29,347 nucleotides of DNA, taken from contig JAYELZ010000265.1 in NCBI GenBank assembly GCA_034717835.1, forward strand, positions 1 through 29,347, in the 5' to 3' direction. Origin of the DNA: G713 sp034717835. Its GTDB lineage: Bacteria > Chloroflexota > Anaerolineae > B4-G1 > SLSP01. The notes below the pieces were generated by a model. The model was not told where the DNA came from, did no database searches, and saw only the letters and a list, made by a program, of their open reading frames with translations. Both the position numbers and the translations under genes were made by a program. This document shows, one piece after another, positions 1 to 5,990 of this stretch. How positions within the stretch are numbered: position 1 is the first letter of the stretch; the number at the start of each line of letters is the position of its first letter.

Positions 1-238
1 GGCTAAGGTGGATGGCGTCTTGTTGGTTATGGAGGTCGGCGCAACGGCTCGTCAAGCCATCACACAGACGGCGGAGCAAATGAGACGGAGTGGAGCACAT
101 CTCTTGGGTACAGTTCTCAACAAAGTACCGACGAATGGCAAAGGGTCTTATTATTACTACTACTACTATGCAGAAGAAAATCAGAGTTCTTTTTGGCCCT
201 GGGCTAAGAAAAAGCGGCGGCACGCAAAGAGCAATTAG
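1..238 (+). CDS. Tyrosine autokinase (CpsD/Wzc-like) C-terminal end, partial
   Basis: The reading frame is open from base 2, so the gene begins outside the window and only about 78 C-terminal residues are visible. The segment has the closing part of a P-loop BY-kinase fold (VDGVLLVMEVG, then a helix and GAHLLGTVLNKVP) followed by a tail with seven consecutive tyrosines after GKGS, and a basic terminus. In BY-kinases of the CpsD/Wzc/EpsB group a tyrosine cluster at the C-terminus is the autophosphorylation target, and phosphorylation cycling controls polymerisation and export of capsular or exopolysaccharide at the inner membrane. The Walker motifs lie upstream of the window and cannot be checked. 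It is followed directly by a hairpin terminator, so it is probably the last gene of its unit. The envelope-glycan genes at 16.5-24 kb fit the same pathway, but are not adjacent. Confidence 0.85.
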   Translation, partial: AKVDGVLLVMEVGATARQAITQTAEQMRRSGAHLLGTVLNKVPTNGKGSYYYYYYYAEENQSSFWPWAKKKRRHAKSN

Positions 239-258
239 GACGCCAACGAAAAGCAATT

Positions 259-303
259 AAGACCGGGAGAGGCCCTTGTTATAGCCTGTCCCGGTCTTTT
301 TCT
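259..303 (+). terminator. Intrinsic terminator after the tyrosine kinase gene
   Basis: A 10-bp perfect stem (aagaccggga at 259-268 with tcccggtctt at 289-298) has a secondary aggc/gcct pairing inside the loop and is followed by TTTTTC. It lies 20 bases after the kinase stop codon and ahead of the next gene. Confidence 0.85.
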
Positions 304-331
304 GCTTGTCAAGCGCCAGGCCCCTGTTATC

Positions 332-1396
332 ATGCCCAATATGAAAGAGACACGTGTTATCAAGATTGACCCCCAGCGTATCAATGCTAATTTGATCCGC
401 GAAGCAGCCGCTGTGCTACGCGCAGGAGGATTAGTCGCCTTCCCCACGGAGACGGTCTATGGTTTGGGAGCCAATGCGCTAGCTGCCGAGGCGGTTGCAG
501 GTATTTTTGTAGCTAAGGAACGCCCAACTTACGATCCCCTGATTGTGCATCTGGCTGAGACCCAGTGGCTGGAACGCGTGGTACGATTTGTCCCGGCATT
601 GGCCTGGCAGCTAGCTGAACGCTTTTGGCCCGGTCCCTTAACCTTGGTGCTTCCTCGTAGTCCGCAGCTCCCTTTGAATGTGACGGCCGGCGGTGACACG
701 GTGGCGGTGCGAGTCCCGGCAGACCCCATCGCTCAGGCGCTAATTCGGGCAGCGGATTTGCCAATCGCTGCACCAAGTGCTAACCGGTTTGGGCGTCTTA
801 GTCCCACCTGTGCAGAGGATGTGCTGGCCGATTTAGCTGGGCGGATTGACCTCATCATAGATGCTGGCTCTACTAGGGTGGGCGTGGAATCCACAGTGCT
901 CTCCCTGGTCACGCCAGTTCCCACGATCCTCCGTCCCGGCGGAGTAAGTCGCGAGGCGTTGAGCATGATATTGGGAGAGGTGGCGGTACGGGCGAAACCG
1001 GCAGAGGATGGTGAGACCGCGCATTCCCCCGGCACGTTATCTCAACATTACGCCCCCGCTGCGCGCCTGATTCTGTATCACGGGCAGGGAACAGCGTTGT
1101 TGAGAGCGCTGCGTCAAGAGGCTATGCGCCAGCACGCAAGCGGTAAGCGCGTAGGTTTGTTCCTAGCTCAAGAGGATTTACCTTTTTTCTCTGGTTTACC
1201 GTTGATTTTGCGTGCAGCGGGGCCGTTAGCGCGGCCGGAGTTAGTAGCCCAGGCCCTCTTCCCGACTCTCCGCGCGTTAGATAGCGCTGGTGCGGATCTA
1301 ATCCTCGCCCGTGATTTTGGCATCGCAGGATTAGGGTTAGCAATCCGCGACCGGCTAACGCGGGCTGCGGGCGGCAAGGTGATTTGCGTTGAGTGA
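332..1396 (+). CDS. tsaC: L-threonylcarbamoyladenylate synthase (TsaC/Sua5/YwlC)
   Basis: This enzyme makes threonylcarbamoyl-AMP from threonine, bicarbonate and ATP, the first step of the t6A37 modification of ANN-decoding tRNAs, in the cytoplasm. The 354 residues show the YrdC fold signatures in order: FPTETVYGLGANA (about 37-49), KERPTYDPLIVH (62-73), GDTVAVRVPADP (121-132), APSANRFGRLSPT (147-159), the VESTVL strand (185-190) and ILRPGGVS (199-206). These are followed by the SPGTLSQHYAP linker (232-242) and a roughly 110-residue C-terminal Sua5 domain. The length therefore matches the two-domain Sua5/YwlC type rather than the short TsaC of E. coli. The first ATG is used; a second ATG three codons on is equally possible, and neither has a strong Shine-Dalgarno. 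The gene follows the kinase terminator, so it is probably transcribed alone. Confidence 0.95.
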   Translation: MPNMKETRVIKIDPQRINANLIREAAAVLRAGGLVAFPTETVYGLGANALAAEAVAGIFVAKERPTYDPLIVHLAETQWLERVVRFVPALAWQLAERFWPGPLTLVLPRSPQLPLNVTAGGDTVAVRVPADPIAQALIRAADLPIAAPSANRFGRLSPTCAEDVLADLAGRIDLIIDAGSTRVGVESTVLSLVTPVPTILRPGGVSREALSMILGEVAVRAKPAEDGETAHSPGTLSQHYAPAARLILYHGQGTALLRALRQEAMRQHASGKRVGLFLAQEDLPFFSGLPLILRAAGPLARPELVAQALFPTLRALDSAGADLILARDFGIAGLGLAIRDRLTRAAGGKVICVE

Positions 1397-1400
1397 CCGG

Positions 1401-1446
1401 GCGACTGAAGTCGCGGCTACCATTGCGAAGTCCACCTGCGTGGACT
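1401..1446 (+). repeat. Double-hairpin dispersed repeat (ACTGAAGTCGCGGCTAC type)
   Basis: Two small palindromes are joined by a linker: gcgac-tgaa-gtcgc (1401-1414), then ggctac, then gtccac-ctgc-gtggac (1430-1445). I recall very similar elements scattered between genes in Chloroflexota and cyanobacteria, but copy number cannot be tested here. A degenerate remnant, gtagccgcaagttgcg in the opposite sense, may sit near 9770-9786. Confidence 0.6.
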
Positions 1447-1482
1447 AGTACAACTTGGCGTACACGACTCCATGATCAGAAA

Positions 1483-1512
1483 CCCTGCGGCGGACAACGG
1501 TCCGCCGCAGGG
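1483..1512. terminator. Hairpin between convergent tsaC and rpoD
   Basis: A perfect 13-bp stem (ccctgcggcggac with gtccgccgcaggg) encloses a 4-base loop. On the minus strand it is followed by TTTCTG, so it best serves rpoD; there is no T-run on the plus side. The stem lies 38 bases past the rpoD stop codon. Confidence 0.7.
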
Positions 1513-1549
1513 CGCAAAGCAACTGTGGTTGTTTTATACCCGCACTAGC

Positions 1550-2752
1550 TTATTGCAAGAAGTCGCGTAGCCGCCGGGCGTGCGCCGGATGCCGCAAGCG
1601 GCTGAGAGCTTGGGCCTCGATTTGACGTACTCGTTCGCGCGTGACCCCCATCTTCTTACCTACTTCTTGCAACGTGTAGGTCTCTCCATCTAACAGCCCG
1701 TAGCGCATTTGGAGTATCTTGACTTCACGCGGCGGCAAATCCGTCAAAATCTCCATGAGGAGATCTTTCAGGATGGTGACGCCTACTTCATCTGGAGGGG
1801 CCGGGCTATCTTTATCCTCTACAAAATCACCCAATGTGCTGCTATGTTCATCATCGGTGGGCATCTCCAACGAAAGTGGCCGACGCGCCACATCCAGCAT
1901 GTGCTCTACTTTATCAACTGGGATATCCAGCTCCTCGGCCATCTCTTTAGGCGTCGGATCGCGCCGCAACCGTTGAGTGAGTTTGTGTGAAATGCGTAGT
2001 AACTTGCTGATCTGATCGCCCATGTGTACGGGAACGCGAATGGTGCGGCTTTGATCCGCGATGGCGCGCGTGACCGCTTGTCGAATCCACCAGGTGGCAT
2101 AAGTGGAAAATTTATGCCCGCGTTGATACTCAAATTTATTGGCTGCGCGAATGAGTCCGATATTGCCTTCTTGGATGAGATCAAGGAAGGGAACTCCCCG
2201 CCCGATGTATTTTTTAGCGATGCTAATGACTAACCTGGAGTTGGCGCGCACTAGATGTTCACGGGCTAAAATGCCGTCTTCCATTACTTCTTGGTGTTGA
2301 CGGCGTTTTTCTGGCAGGCGTACCCGTTTTAGCTTGCGTTGAGCAAATCTTCCTTCCTCCATGCGCTTAGCTAACTCAACTTCTTGCTCGGCAGTTAATA
2401 AAGGAACTTTACCTATTTCCTTTAGATAAATACCAATTGGATCATCTATGGCAATGGCGCGGTAGATATCATTCTCCGTAGCATTGTCATCTCCATCAAT
2501 ATCATCTTCATCGTGAATATGGAGAACCTTGGTTTGTTCTTCTTCAGGTTTTCCAATGCTTATGTCGTTCTCCAGGAGCAGCATGATAATCCCATCCAGC
2601 CGCTCGATATTGTTTTCCACTTCGGGGAAGATACCAAGGATGTCGTCATACGTGACGAAACCTTGCTCTTCTCCAATGGCGAAGAGATATTCTTCGCCAG
2701 TTTGTTGTGCTGGCGAAATCTCGCTTTTCTCGTAATCTGTTTTCTTACTCAA
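1550..2752 (-). CDS. rpoD: RNA polymerase primary sigma factor RpoD/SigA
   Basis: This is the housekeeping sigma-70 subunit that directs RNA polymerase to TTGACA/TATAAT promoters. The 400-residue protein has a region 1.1-like segment (about 20-65), an acidic linker (78-95), region 1.2 (DDPIGIYLKEIGKVPLLT, 103-120), region 2 with LIQEGNIGLIRAANKFEY and the FSTYATWWIRQA melting/-10 helix (190-227), region 3 (245-320) and region 4 with LPPREVKILQMRYG and the helix-turn-helix VTRERVRQIEAQALSRLR near the end. The spacer between 1.2 and 2.1 is short, as in Gram-positive SigA. The start is a TTG: AAGGA lies 7 bases upstream and the first in-frame ATG is not reached until about residue 57, inside region 1.1. 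The gene has a leader of about 230 bases and its own consensus-like promoter. Confidence 0.97.
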   Translation of the reverse strand: MSKKTDYEKSEISPAQQTGEEYLFAIGEEQGFVTYDDILGIFPEVENNIERLDGIIMLLLENDISIGKPEEEQTKVLHIHDEDDIDGDDNATENDIYRAIAIDDPIGIYLKEIGKVPLLTAEQEVELAKRMEEGRFAQRKLKRVRLPEKRRQHQEVMEDGILAREHLVRANSRLVISIAKKYIGRGVPFLDLIQEGNIGLIRAANKFEYQRGHKFSTYATWWIRQAVTRAIADQSRTIRVPVHMGDQISKLLRISHKLTQRLRRDPTPKEMAEELDIPVDKVEHMLDVARRPLSLEMPTDDEHSSTLGDFVEDKDSPAPPDEVGVTILKDLLMEILTDLPPREVKILQMRYGLLDGETYTLQEVGKKMGVTRERVRQIEAQALSRLRHPAHARRLRDFLQ

Positions 2753-2927
2753 ATTGAAATCCTTGCTTGCGTGAGATATTGTATTCTTAACTTAGTGTAT
2801 CCTAACTTCTAAAAATATTCAAATGCCTTTTTCTAAACACTATCAGAATTGAGATAGCAGATCATTTGCGCAAAAAATTGTAAATTATAGGTCATACAAT
2901 GCGATTGACGGTTAGTGAACCTGACTC

Positions 2928-2961
2928 AAAAAAAAGCACAGGTGGCATCAGCCATCGGTGC
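2928..2961 (-). terminator. Terminator-like hairpin in the rpoD leader (possible attenuator)
   Basis: Read on the minus strand, GCACCGATGGC and GCCACCTGTGC form an 11-position stem with two mismatches and a TGAT loop, followed directly by eight T. It lies about 20 bases after the predicted rpoD start site, so it would yield an RNA of about 55 nucleotides if it stops polymerase. Confidence 0.55.
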
Positions 2962-2987
2962 ATTCTTCACTCTTCTTTACTACTTCA

Positions 2988-3017
2988 ACTATATCATAAT
3001 CCCGCATTGATTGTCAA
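2988..3017 (-). promoter_or_regulatory. rpoD sigma-70 promoter
   Basis: On the minus strand there is a perfect -35 TTGACA (3012-3017), an 18-base spacer, and TATAGT (2988-2993) as -10. Predicted start near 2981. Confidence 0.65.
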
Positions 3018-3046
3018 GTAGTATTTCAAAAATTGCCAGAAAAGAC

Positions 3047-3075
3047 TTGACATGCCTGAACATCTGTTCTATAAT
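3047..3075 (+). promoter_or_regulatory. Consensus sigma-70 promoter of the FtsK-like operon
   Basis: The -35 TTGACA (3047-3052) and -10 TATAAT (3070-3075) both match consensus perfectly and are separated by exactly 17 bases. A promoter this strong is normally tolerated only if repressed, and the spacer is occupied by a LexA-type palindrome. Confidence 0.9.
3058..3069. promoter_or_regulatory. LexA-type SOS box 1 (between -35 and -10)
   Basis: GAACATCTGTTC matches the GAAC-N4-GTTC operator known for LexA/DinR of Gram-positive bacteria. It fills most of the promoter spacer, so binding would exclude RNA polymerase. That LexA is the binder is inferred from the motif only. Confidence 0.8.
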
Positions 3076-3082
3076 ACAAATA

Positions 3083-3094
3083 GAACATCTGTTC
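3083..3094. promoter_or_regulatory. LexA-type SOS box 2 (at the transcription start)
   Basis: An identical GAACATCTGTTC lies 25 bases downstream of the first, covering the predicted +1. The identity extends beyond the box (gaacatctgttctat-n-ata in both), so the pair looks like a short tandem duplication. It is followed by the ribosome-binding site aaggag (3103-3108) and the ATG. Confidence 0.8.
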
Positions 3095-3113
3095 TATTAT
3101 AGAAGGAGTTAGT

Positions 3114-4211
3114 ATGTCCCAATCTTTACGCGGGTATTTAGAAAGCCAGGCAGATTGCGTGGAAAACGTCTTGTCCGCACATCGTACTCCGGGGCGCATA
3201 ACTGGCGGAACCGTTGGTCCTCGGCTGATCAAGTTTTTCTTGAACCCCGCGCCGCATATTCGTTATTCTGCTATTCGCCGGTTGGCCGACGATCTAGCCC
3301 TGTCTCTGAAAGTCGGTACTCTCCGGGTCAATCGCGGAAAAGAGGGCATTATTTTAGCATTCGATAATCCCAAACCTCGGCCGGTGACGCTCTTGAAGTT
3401 GTTGCCAGAGATATTGAGGGATGAACATGGTTCGCCAGATCCGGTGCCGCTTTCCACGGCACTGCTTGGGTTGACCGATGATGGAGTTCCTCTGTTGGCG
3501 CGTCTTTCCTCTCCAGAGGTGTCCCATATTTTAATCTCCGGCACCACCGGCTCTGGGAAGAGCGTGCTCTTGCGCACCATTGCACTCTCATTGATTTTGA
3601 CTCACCGCCCGGAGCAATTGCGTCTATTGGCCCTGGACCCCAAAGGGCGAGCTTTTCAAGGTTTGACCGGCGCGCCGCATTTGCTGCGCCCTCCGGTGAC
3701 GGATTTACCGGAAATGTTAGAGGCGCTCAGATCATTGTTGCGTGCCATGGAAGTACGTGATCAGCAGCGGGAAAATTCCCCGTGTGTGGTGTTGTTGATA
3801 GATGAGCTGGCCGATTTAATCTTCCAGGGTGGCGATGAGATCACCAAGTCGCTAACGCGCTTGGTGCAACGAGGACGGGAGGCGGGAATTCACGTGGTGG
3901 CGGCGACGCAACGGCCTTCTTCTGCCCTTATGAGCGGCTTGCTGCGGGCCAACTTCCCCTTGCGGTTGGTGGGGAAAGTGGTCTCCGCCAGTGATGCCAG
4001 GGTAGCCACGGGACGCGGAGGCACTGATGCACATTTGCTAAGTGGCCGGGGGGATTTTCTCGCGGTAGGCGGGGGTGGCGAACCGATCCGGTTCCAGGTC
4101 GCTTTTGTCAGCGAAGAGGAATTGCGCGTTGAGGTACGCAACTACCAACCGCCCCTCAATGGGTTTGTCCTCGGCTTGGAGCCTAAAACTTTGGTGTACA
4201 CGGAAGCATGA
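3114..4211 (+). CDS. Soluble FtsK/SpoIIIE-like DNA translocase
   Basis: This is a hexameric-type P-loop motor expected to pump double-stranded DNA. Its 365 residues cover an FtsK alpha/beta-like region (GPRLIKFFLNPAPHIRYSAI, 35-54, then LADDLALSL) and the RecA-like motor: Walker A GTTGSGKS (143-150), LLALDPKG (171-178), Walker B VLLIDELADL (226-235, D230/E231), the sensor VVAATQRPS (261-269) and the closing ARVATGRGGTDAHLLSGRGD (295-314). Unlike cellular FtsK (usually 700-1300 residues) it has no N-terminal membrane segments and no C-terminal gamma winged helix. The start has a good Shine-Dalgarno (aaggag, 5-base spacing). It leads an operon with a two-helix membrane protein and two small proteins, under the SOS-type promoter. 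A role in DNA handling after damage is inference; a conjugation-type coupling protein is less likely because no relaxase or secretion genes are near. Confidence 0.9.
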   Translation: MSQSLRGYLESQADCVENVLSAHRTPGRITGGTVGPRLIKFFLNPAPHIRYSAIRRLADDLALSLKVGTLRVNRGKEGIILAFDNPKPRPVTLLKLLPEILRDEHGSPDPVPLSTALLGLTDDGVPLLARLSSPEVSHILISGTTGSGKSVLLRTIALSLILTHRPEQLRLLALDPKGRAFQGLTGAPHLLRPPVTDLPEMLEALRSLLRAMEVRDQQRENSPCVVLLIDELADLIFQGGDEITKSLTRLVQRGREAGIHVVAATQRPSSALMSGLLRANFPLRLVGKVVSASDARVATGRGGTDAHLLSGRGDFLAVGGGGEPIRFQVAFVSEEELRVEVRNYQPPLNGFVLGLEPKTLVYTEA

Positions 4212-4231
4212 TGAGGAAGAGGAGGTAATTG

Positions 4232-4624
4232 ATGAACACGACAGAAGAATCCCTGGGCCAACGGCTCAAACGGTTTGGCGCTTTGGCAAGCATACTTTTT
4301 GTCATTACCGTAGCCGTGATTGTGACTCAACGGCTCAGCAATGATGCGTTAGCACTCTTGATTGGCTTGTCGGTTGGGATTGTTGCCATGCTCCCGTTGG
4401 TAGGACTGTTAGCTTTTATCTGGCGGCGGCAAGAATTGCATCACCAAGAAGCGCGGCAATCTCGACCCGTAGAGCGGAATCTGCCCGTGGTGGTGGTGGC
4501 GCCCCCTGCGCTGCCGGGGTATAGCTCGCAACGGGCTGATTACTGGGGAAACAATCAGCCTGCAGGAGATTGGGGGATGGCGCGGGCAGAACGTAAATTC
4601 ACAATTGTAGGAGGGGAACAATGA
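4232..4624 (+). CDS. Two-helix membrane protein, second gene of the SOS-type operon
   Basis: I do not recognise a family. The 130-residue protein has a short polar N-terminus, two hydrophobic helices (about 15-34 and 40-65) and a polar, Pro/Gln-rich C-terminal tail ending in ERKFTIVGGEQ. The helices are separated by only a few residues, giving a hairpin with both ends probably cytoplasmic. The ATG is chosen because AGGAGG lies 6 bases upstream; a TTG immediately before it is an alternative. The gene lies 20 bases after the FtsK-like gene and its stop overlaps the next start. Since the motor lacks a membrane domain, this protein could be its membrane anchor, but that is inference from context. 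Confidence 0.75.
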   Translation: MNTTEESLGQRLKRFGALASILFVITVAVIVTQRLSNDALALLIGLSVGIVAMLPLVGLLAFIWRRQELHHQEARQSRPVERNLPVVVVAPPALPGYSSQRADYWGNNQPAGDWGMARAERKFTIVGGEQ

Positions 4625-4887
4625 GTATCTTGGGGATTGATCTCTGGTCACGGACTAAGTCGGAGCCGATTGCTTTATTATCTCGGCGGCACAATTATTT
4701 TCCCCAGCGGTTTCTCTGGCGGGGAGAAAAATATAGCATCTATGCAGTGGAACGTGCTTGGACCGAGATGTCCTGTGGCGGCAAGGAACCGCGTCACTTT
4801 TTCCGGGTGAAATGTGTGGGAGGAATTTTCGACCTTTACCAAGATGTAAATTTGAATGCGTGGTATTTAGCACAGCAGGTGTCCTGA
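4621..4887 (+). CDS. Small conserved-looking protein, DUF6504-like (third gene)
   Basis: This is an 88-residue soluble protein with many aromatic residues. The pattern FLWRGEKYSIYAVERAW (about 31-47), then HFFRVKCVGGIFDLYQD and a closing WYLAQQV, recalls the DUF6504 family, whose members I remember beside error-prone polymerase genes in Actinobacteria; I cannot verify the match here. The ATG overlaps the previous stop (ATGA) and has a strong aggagggg site about 6 bases upstream, so it is clearly translated. Its own stop overlaps the next start in the same way. The fold looks like a small beta-rich barrel. No catalytic motif is visible, and no function should be assumed beyond membership of the SOS-type operon. 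Confidence 0.75.
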   Translation: MSILGIDLWSRTKSEPIALLSRRHNYFPQRFLWRGEKYSIYAVERAWTEMSCGGKEPRHFFRVKCVGGIFDLYQDVNLNAWYLAQQVS

Positions 4888-5111
4888 TGGAAATTGGATT
4901 ACTCTGGTACGGTAAAAAGAAAGGTTTGTCTTCGCAATTGCCCAAAGCGGCCCAACGTTATCGGCAACGGTTTGGGGAGATTCCTAACGTCTGCTACGTG
5001 AATCCACAGACTTTGCCAGCAGGGGAATGCCAGATGGACGGCATCCTCTTACGCCCTTCGACAAGCGTTCTGCAGGATCACCTGTGGATTGGACGTGAGG
5101 AGCGCGAGTAG
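4887..5111 (+). CDS. Small protein, last gene of the SOS-type operon
   Basis: I do not recognise this 74-residue protein. It starts MEIGLLWYGKKKGLSSQL, continues with a basic helix (AAQRYRQRFG), then PNVCYVNPQTLP and a closing GILLRPSTSVLQDHLWIG. The start overlaps the preceding stop (TGATG), which indicates translational coupling; there is no separate strong ribosome-binding site. A longer frame reaching back to 4758 exists but would overlap the previous gene by 130 bases and has no Shine-Dalgarno. The two single cysteines do not form a metal motif. Its place at the end of a four-gene translationally coupled unit suggests a shared task with the FtsK-like motor. Confidence 0.7.
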   Translation: MEIGLLWYGKKKGLSSQLPKAAQRYRQRFGEIPNVCYVNPQTLPAGECQMDGILLRPSTSVLQDHLWIGREERE

Positions 5112-5191
5112 CAGGAGTTCTCTTAAGGACTGGCACTCGGTGGCTGAGCTATGCGTACACTCACTGCCCGGAATGGCACTAGTCCGCCAAC

Positions 5192-5224
5192 AAAAAAGGG
5201 GACATCCTTTAAGGATGTCCCCTT
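5192..5224. terminator. Bidirectional terminator between convergent units
   Basis: Perfect 14-bp arms (aaggggacatcctt, 5196-5209, and its complement 5211-5224) meet almost without a loop. The minus strand continues with a run of T, so it mainly terminates the minus-strand gene starting at 5606; the plus-strand operon ends about 85 bases before it. Confidence 0.8.
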
Positions 5225-5237
5225 AAAGATTACTGAT

Positions 5238-5606
5238 TTACTTGCAATCACTTTCTTCCAACAGCCGCAACTCCAAAATTTCTTCCACGTAAAGCACCCG
5301 GCTGTGAGTGCCCAGCGGCCCATACTGTCCGCTGGTTTTATTGATCTTCCCACGCACCCGCGCATATACCTTATCATAAGGGCTTGCGGTGATGGCGGCG
5401 TGTCGCCGCTGCATCTCTTCGGCAATCTCAGAGTAGCGTTTGCCCTTGAGCCACCAAGTTTCTCCGCGTGGAGTACAAGGCTTGAAGGTTGCAGTCCCGG
5501 CAATGTAGTTAAATCCTCCTTCCCAGGTCCCCTGTTTCATGGGGCGTCCGATCACGGCGAAAGGCAACACTCGTAATAACAACAGATAGCAAAACCATTT
5601 AATCAT
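5238..5606 (-). CDS. Small exported or membrane-anchored protein, NlpE/META-like tail
   Basis: The 122-residue protein begins with a hydrophobic segment (MIKWFCYLLLLRVLPFAVIG) that looks like a signal or anchor without a lipobox. The rest contains GTATFKPCTPRGETWWLKG, a helix, then VYARVRGKI and YGPLGTHSRVLYVEEILELR. That order (a F-x-x-C strand, a helix, an RGK strand and a final strand) faintly resembles the small beta domain of NlpE/copper-homeostasis lipoproteins, but I would not name it. The start is supported by gggag 8 bases upstream on the minus strand. It converges on the SOS-type operon and shares its terminator. It stands alone, with a 385-base gap to the molybdenum hydroxylase genes. 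Confidence 0.7.
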   Translation of the reverse strand: MIKWFCYLLLLRVLPFAVIGRPMKQGTWEGGFNYIAGTATFKPCTPRGETWWLKGKRYSEIAEEMQRRHAAITASPYDKVYARVRGKINKTSGQYGPLGTHSRVLYVEEILELRLLEESDCK

Positions 5607-5743
5607 AGTGCCACTCCCTATTTTATCTAAAGCTCTAGTACCCTCATTATAGCCCCATTGAGGCGAAACACAAAACGCTAGTTAGGGAAGCTAGCTATTT
5701 AACTCTGCTGGAAGGTATCATCTCAATATTTGGGGGTAGTTTT

Positions 5744-5813
5744 CACCGCAGAGAGGCACGATAAGCACAGATTTTTAATTTCCCTTCTGGGTGCTCTGCG
5801 CTTCCGTGGTGAG
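5744..5813. repeat. Imperfect inverted repeat, CACCGCAGAG family (copy 1)
   Basis: The left arm is caccgcagaggcacg-like (with a short insertion), the centre is AT-rich (atttttaatttc), and the right arm is gtgctctgcgcttccgtggt. The arms are complementary with several mismatches. Similar elements occur elsewhere in this window. Confidence 0.6.
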
Positions 5814-5879
5814 TGGACTAGCTGCCGGCATATTCCCCCCTAGTTATTGAGAAGATATGCGGGAAGAAATAAAGGTTTT

Positions 5880-5986
5880 ACCGCCAAAGCGCGAAGGCGC
5901 CAGGAATTTAGTCTTCAGGTTTCGGGACAGGTTCGCGAAATCTCAAAGGCCCTTTTCCTTTAGCGTCTTGGTACCTTGGCGGCGAG
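5880..5986. repeat. Imperfect inverted repeat, ACCGCCAAGACGCC-like (copy 2)
   Basis: The left arm is accgccaaagcgcgaaggcg (5880-5899) and the right arm is gcgtcttggtaccttggcgg (5963-5982), which are complementary apart from a few changes. It ends just before the stop codon of the molybdenum-cofactor subunit and may affect its 3' end. Confidence 0.6.
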
Positions 5987-5990
5987 ATGC

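Larger units (their letters stand above)
2753..3113. other. Divergent regulatory region between rpoD and the FtsK-like operon
   Basis: These 361 bases hold no gene. The region carries the rpoD promoter and a terminator-like hairpin in its leader on the minus strand, and the LexA-type promoter of the operon on the plus strand. The two -35 hexamers are only 29 bases apart and point away from each other. A further TATAAT on the minus strand (2884-2889) could be a second rpoD -10, but I see no convincing -35 for it. The segment is markedly more AT-rich than its surroundings. Confidence 0.8.
5607..5990. other. Repeat-filled intergenic region
   Basis: These 384 bases have no credible gene; a plus-strand frame running into the xdh gene has no ribosome-binding site and is antisense to a real gene. 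The space is largely filled by two diverged inverted-repeat elements described separately. Confidence 0.7.

Noticed and set aside
4758..5111. A longer version of the last SOS-operon gene starting inside the previous gene
   Set aside because: It would overlap the 88-residue gene by 130 bases and has no ribosome-binding site, while the TGATG overlap gives a natural coupled start.
3114..5111. FtsK-like operon considered as part of a conjugative element
   Set aside because: No relaxase, integrase, attachment-site duplication or secretion gene is visible, and the flanks are housekeeping genes; the possibility is not fully excluded.
5196..5224. The perfect dyad considered as an operator
   Set aside because: It lies between two convergent gene ends and is flanked by a T-run on the minus strand, which fits a terminator better.
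5744..5986. Closely spaced repeats considered as a CRISPR array
   Set aside because: There are no regularly spaced identical direct repeats or spacers; the units are diverged inverted repeats, and no cas genes are present.
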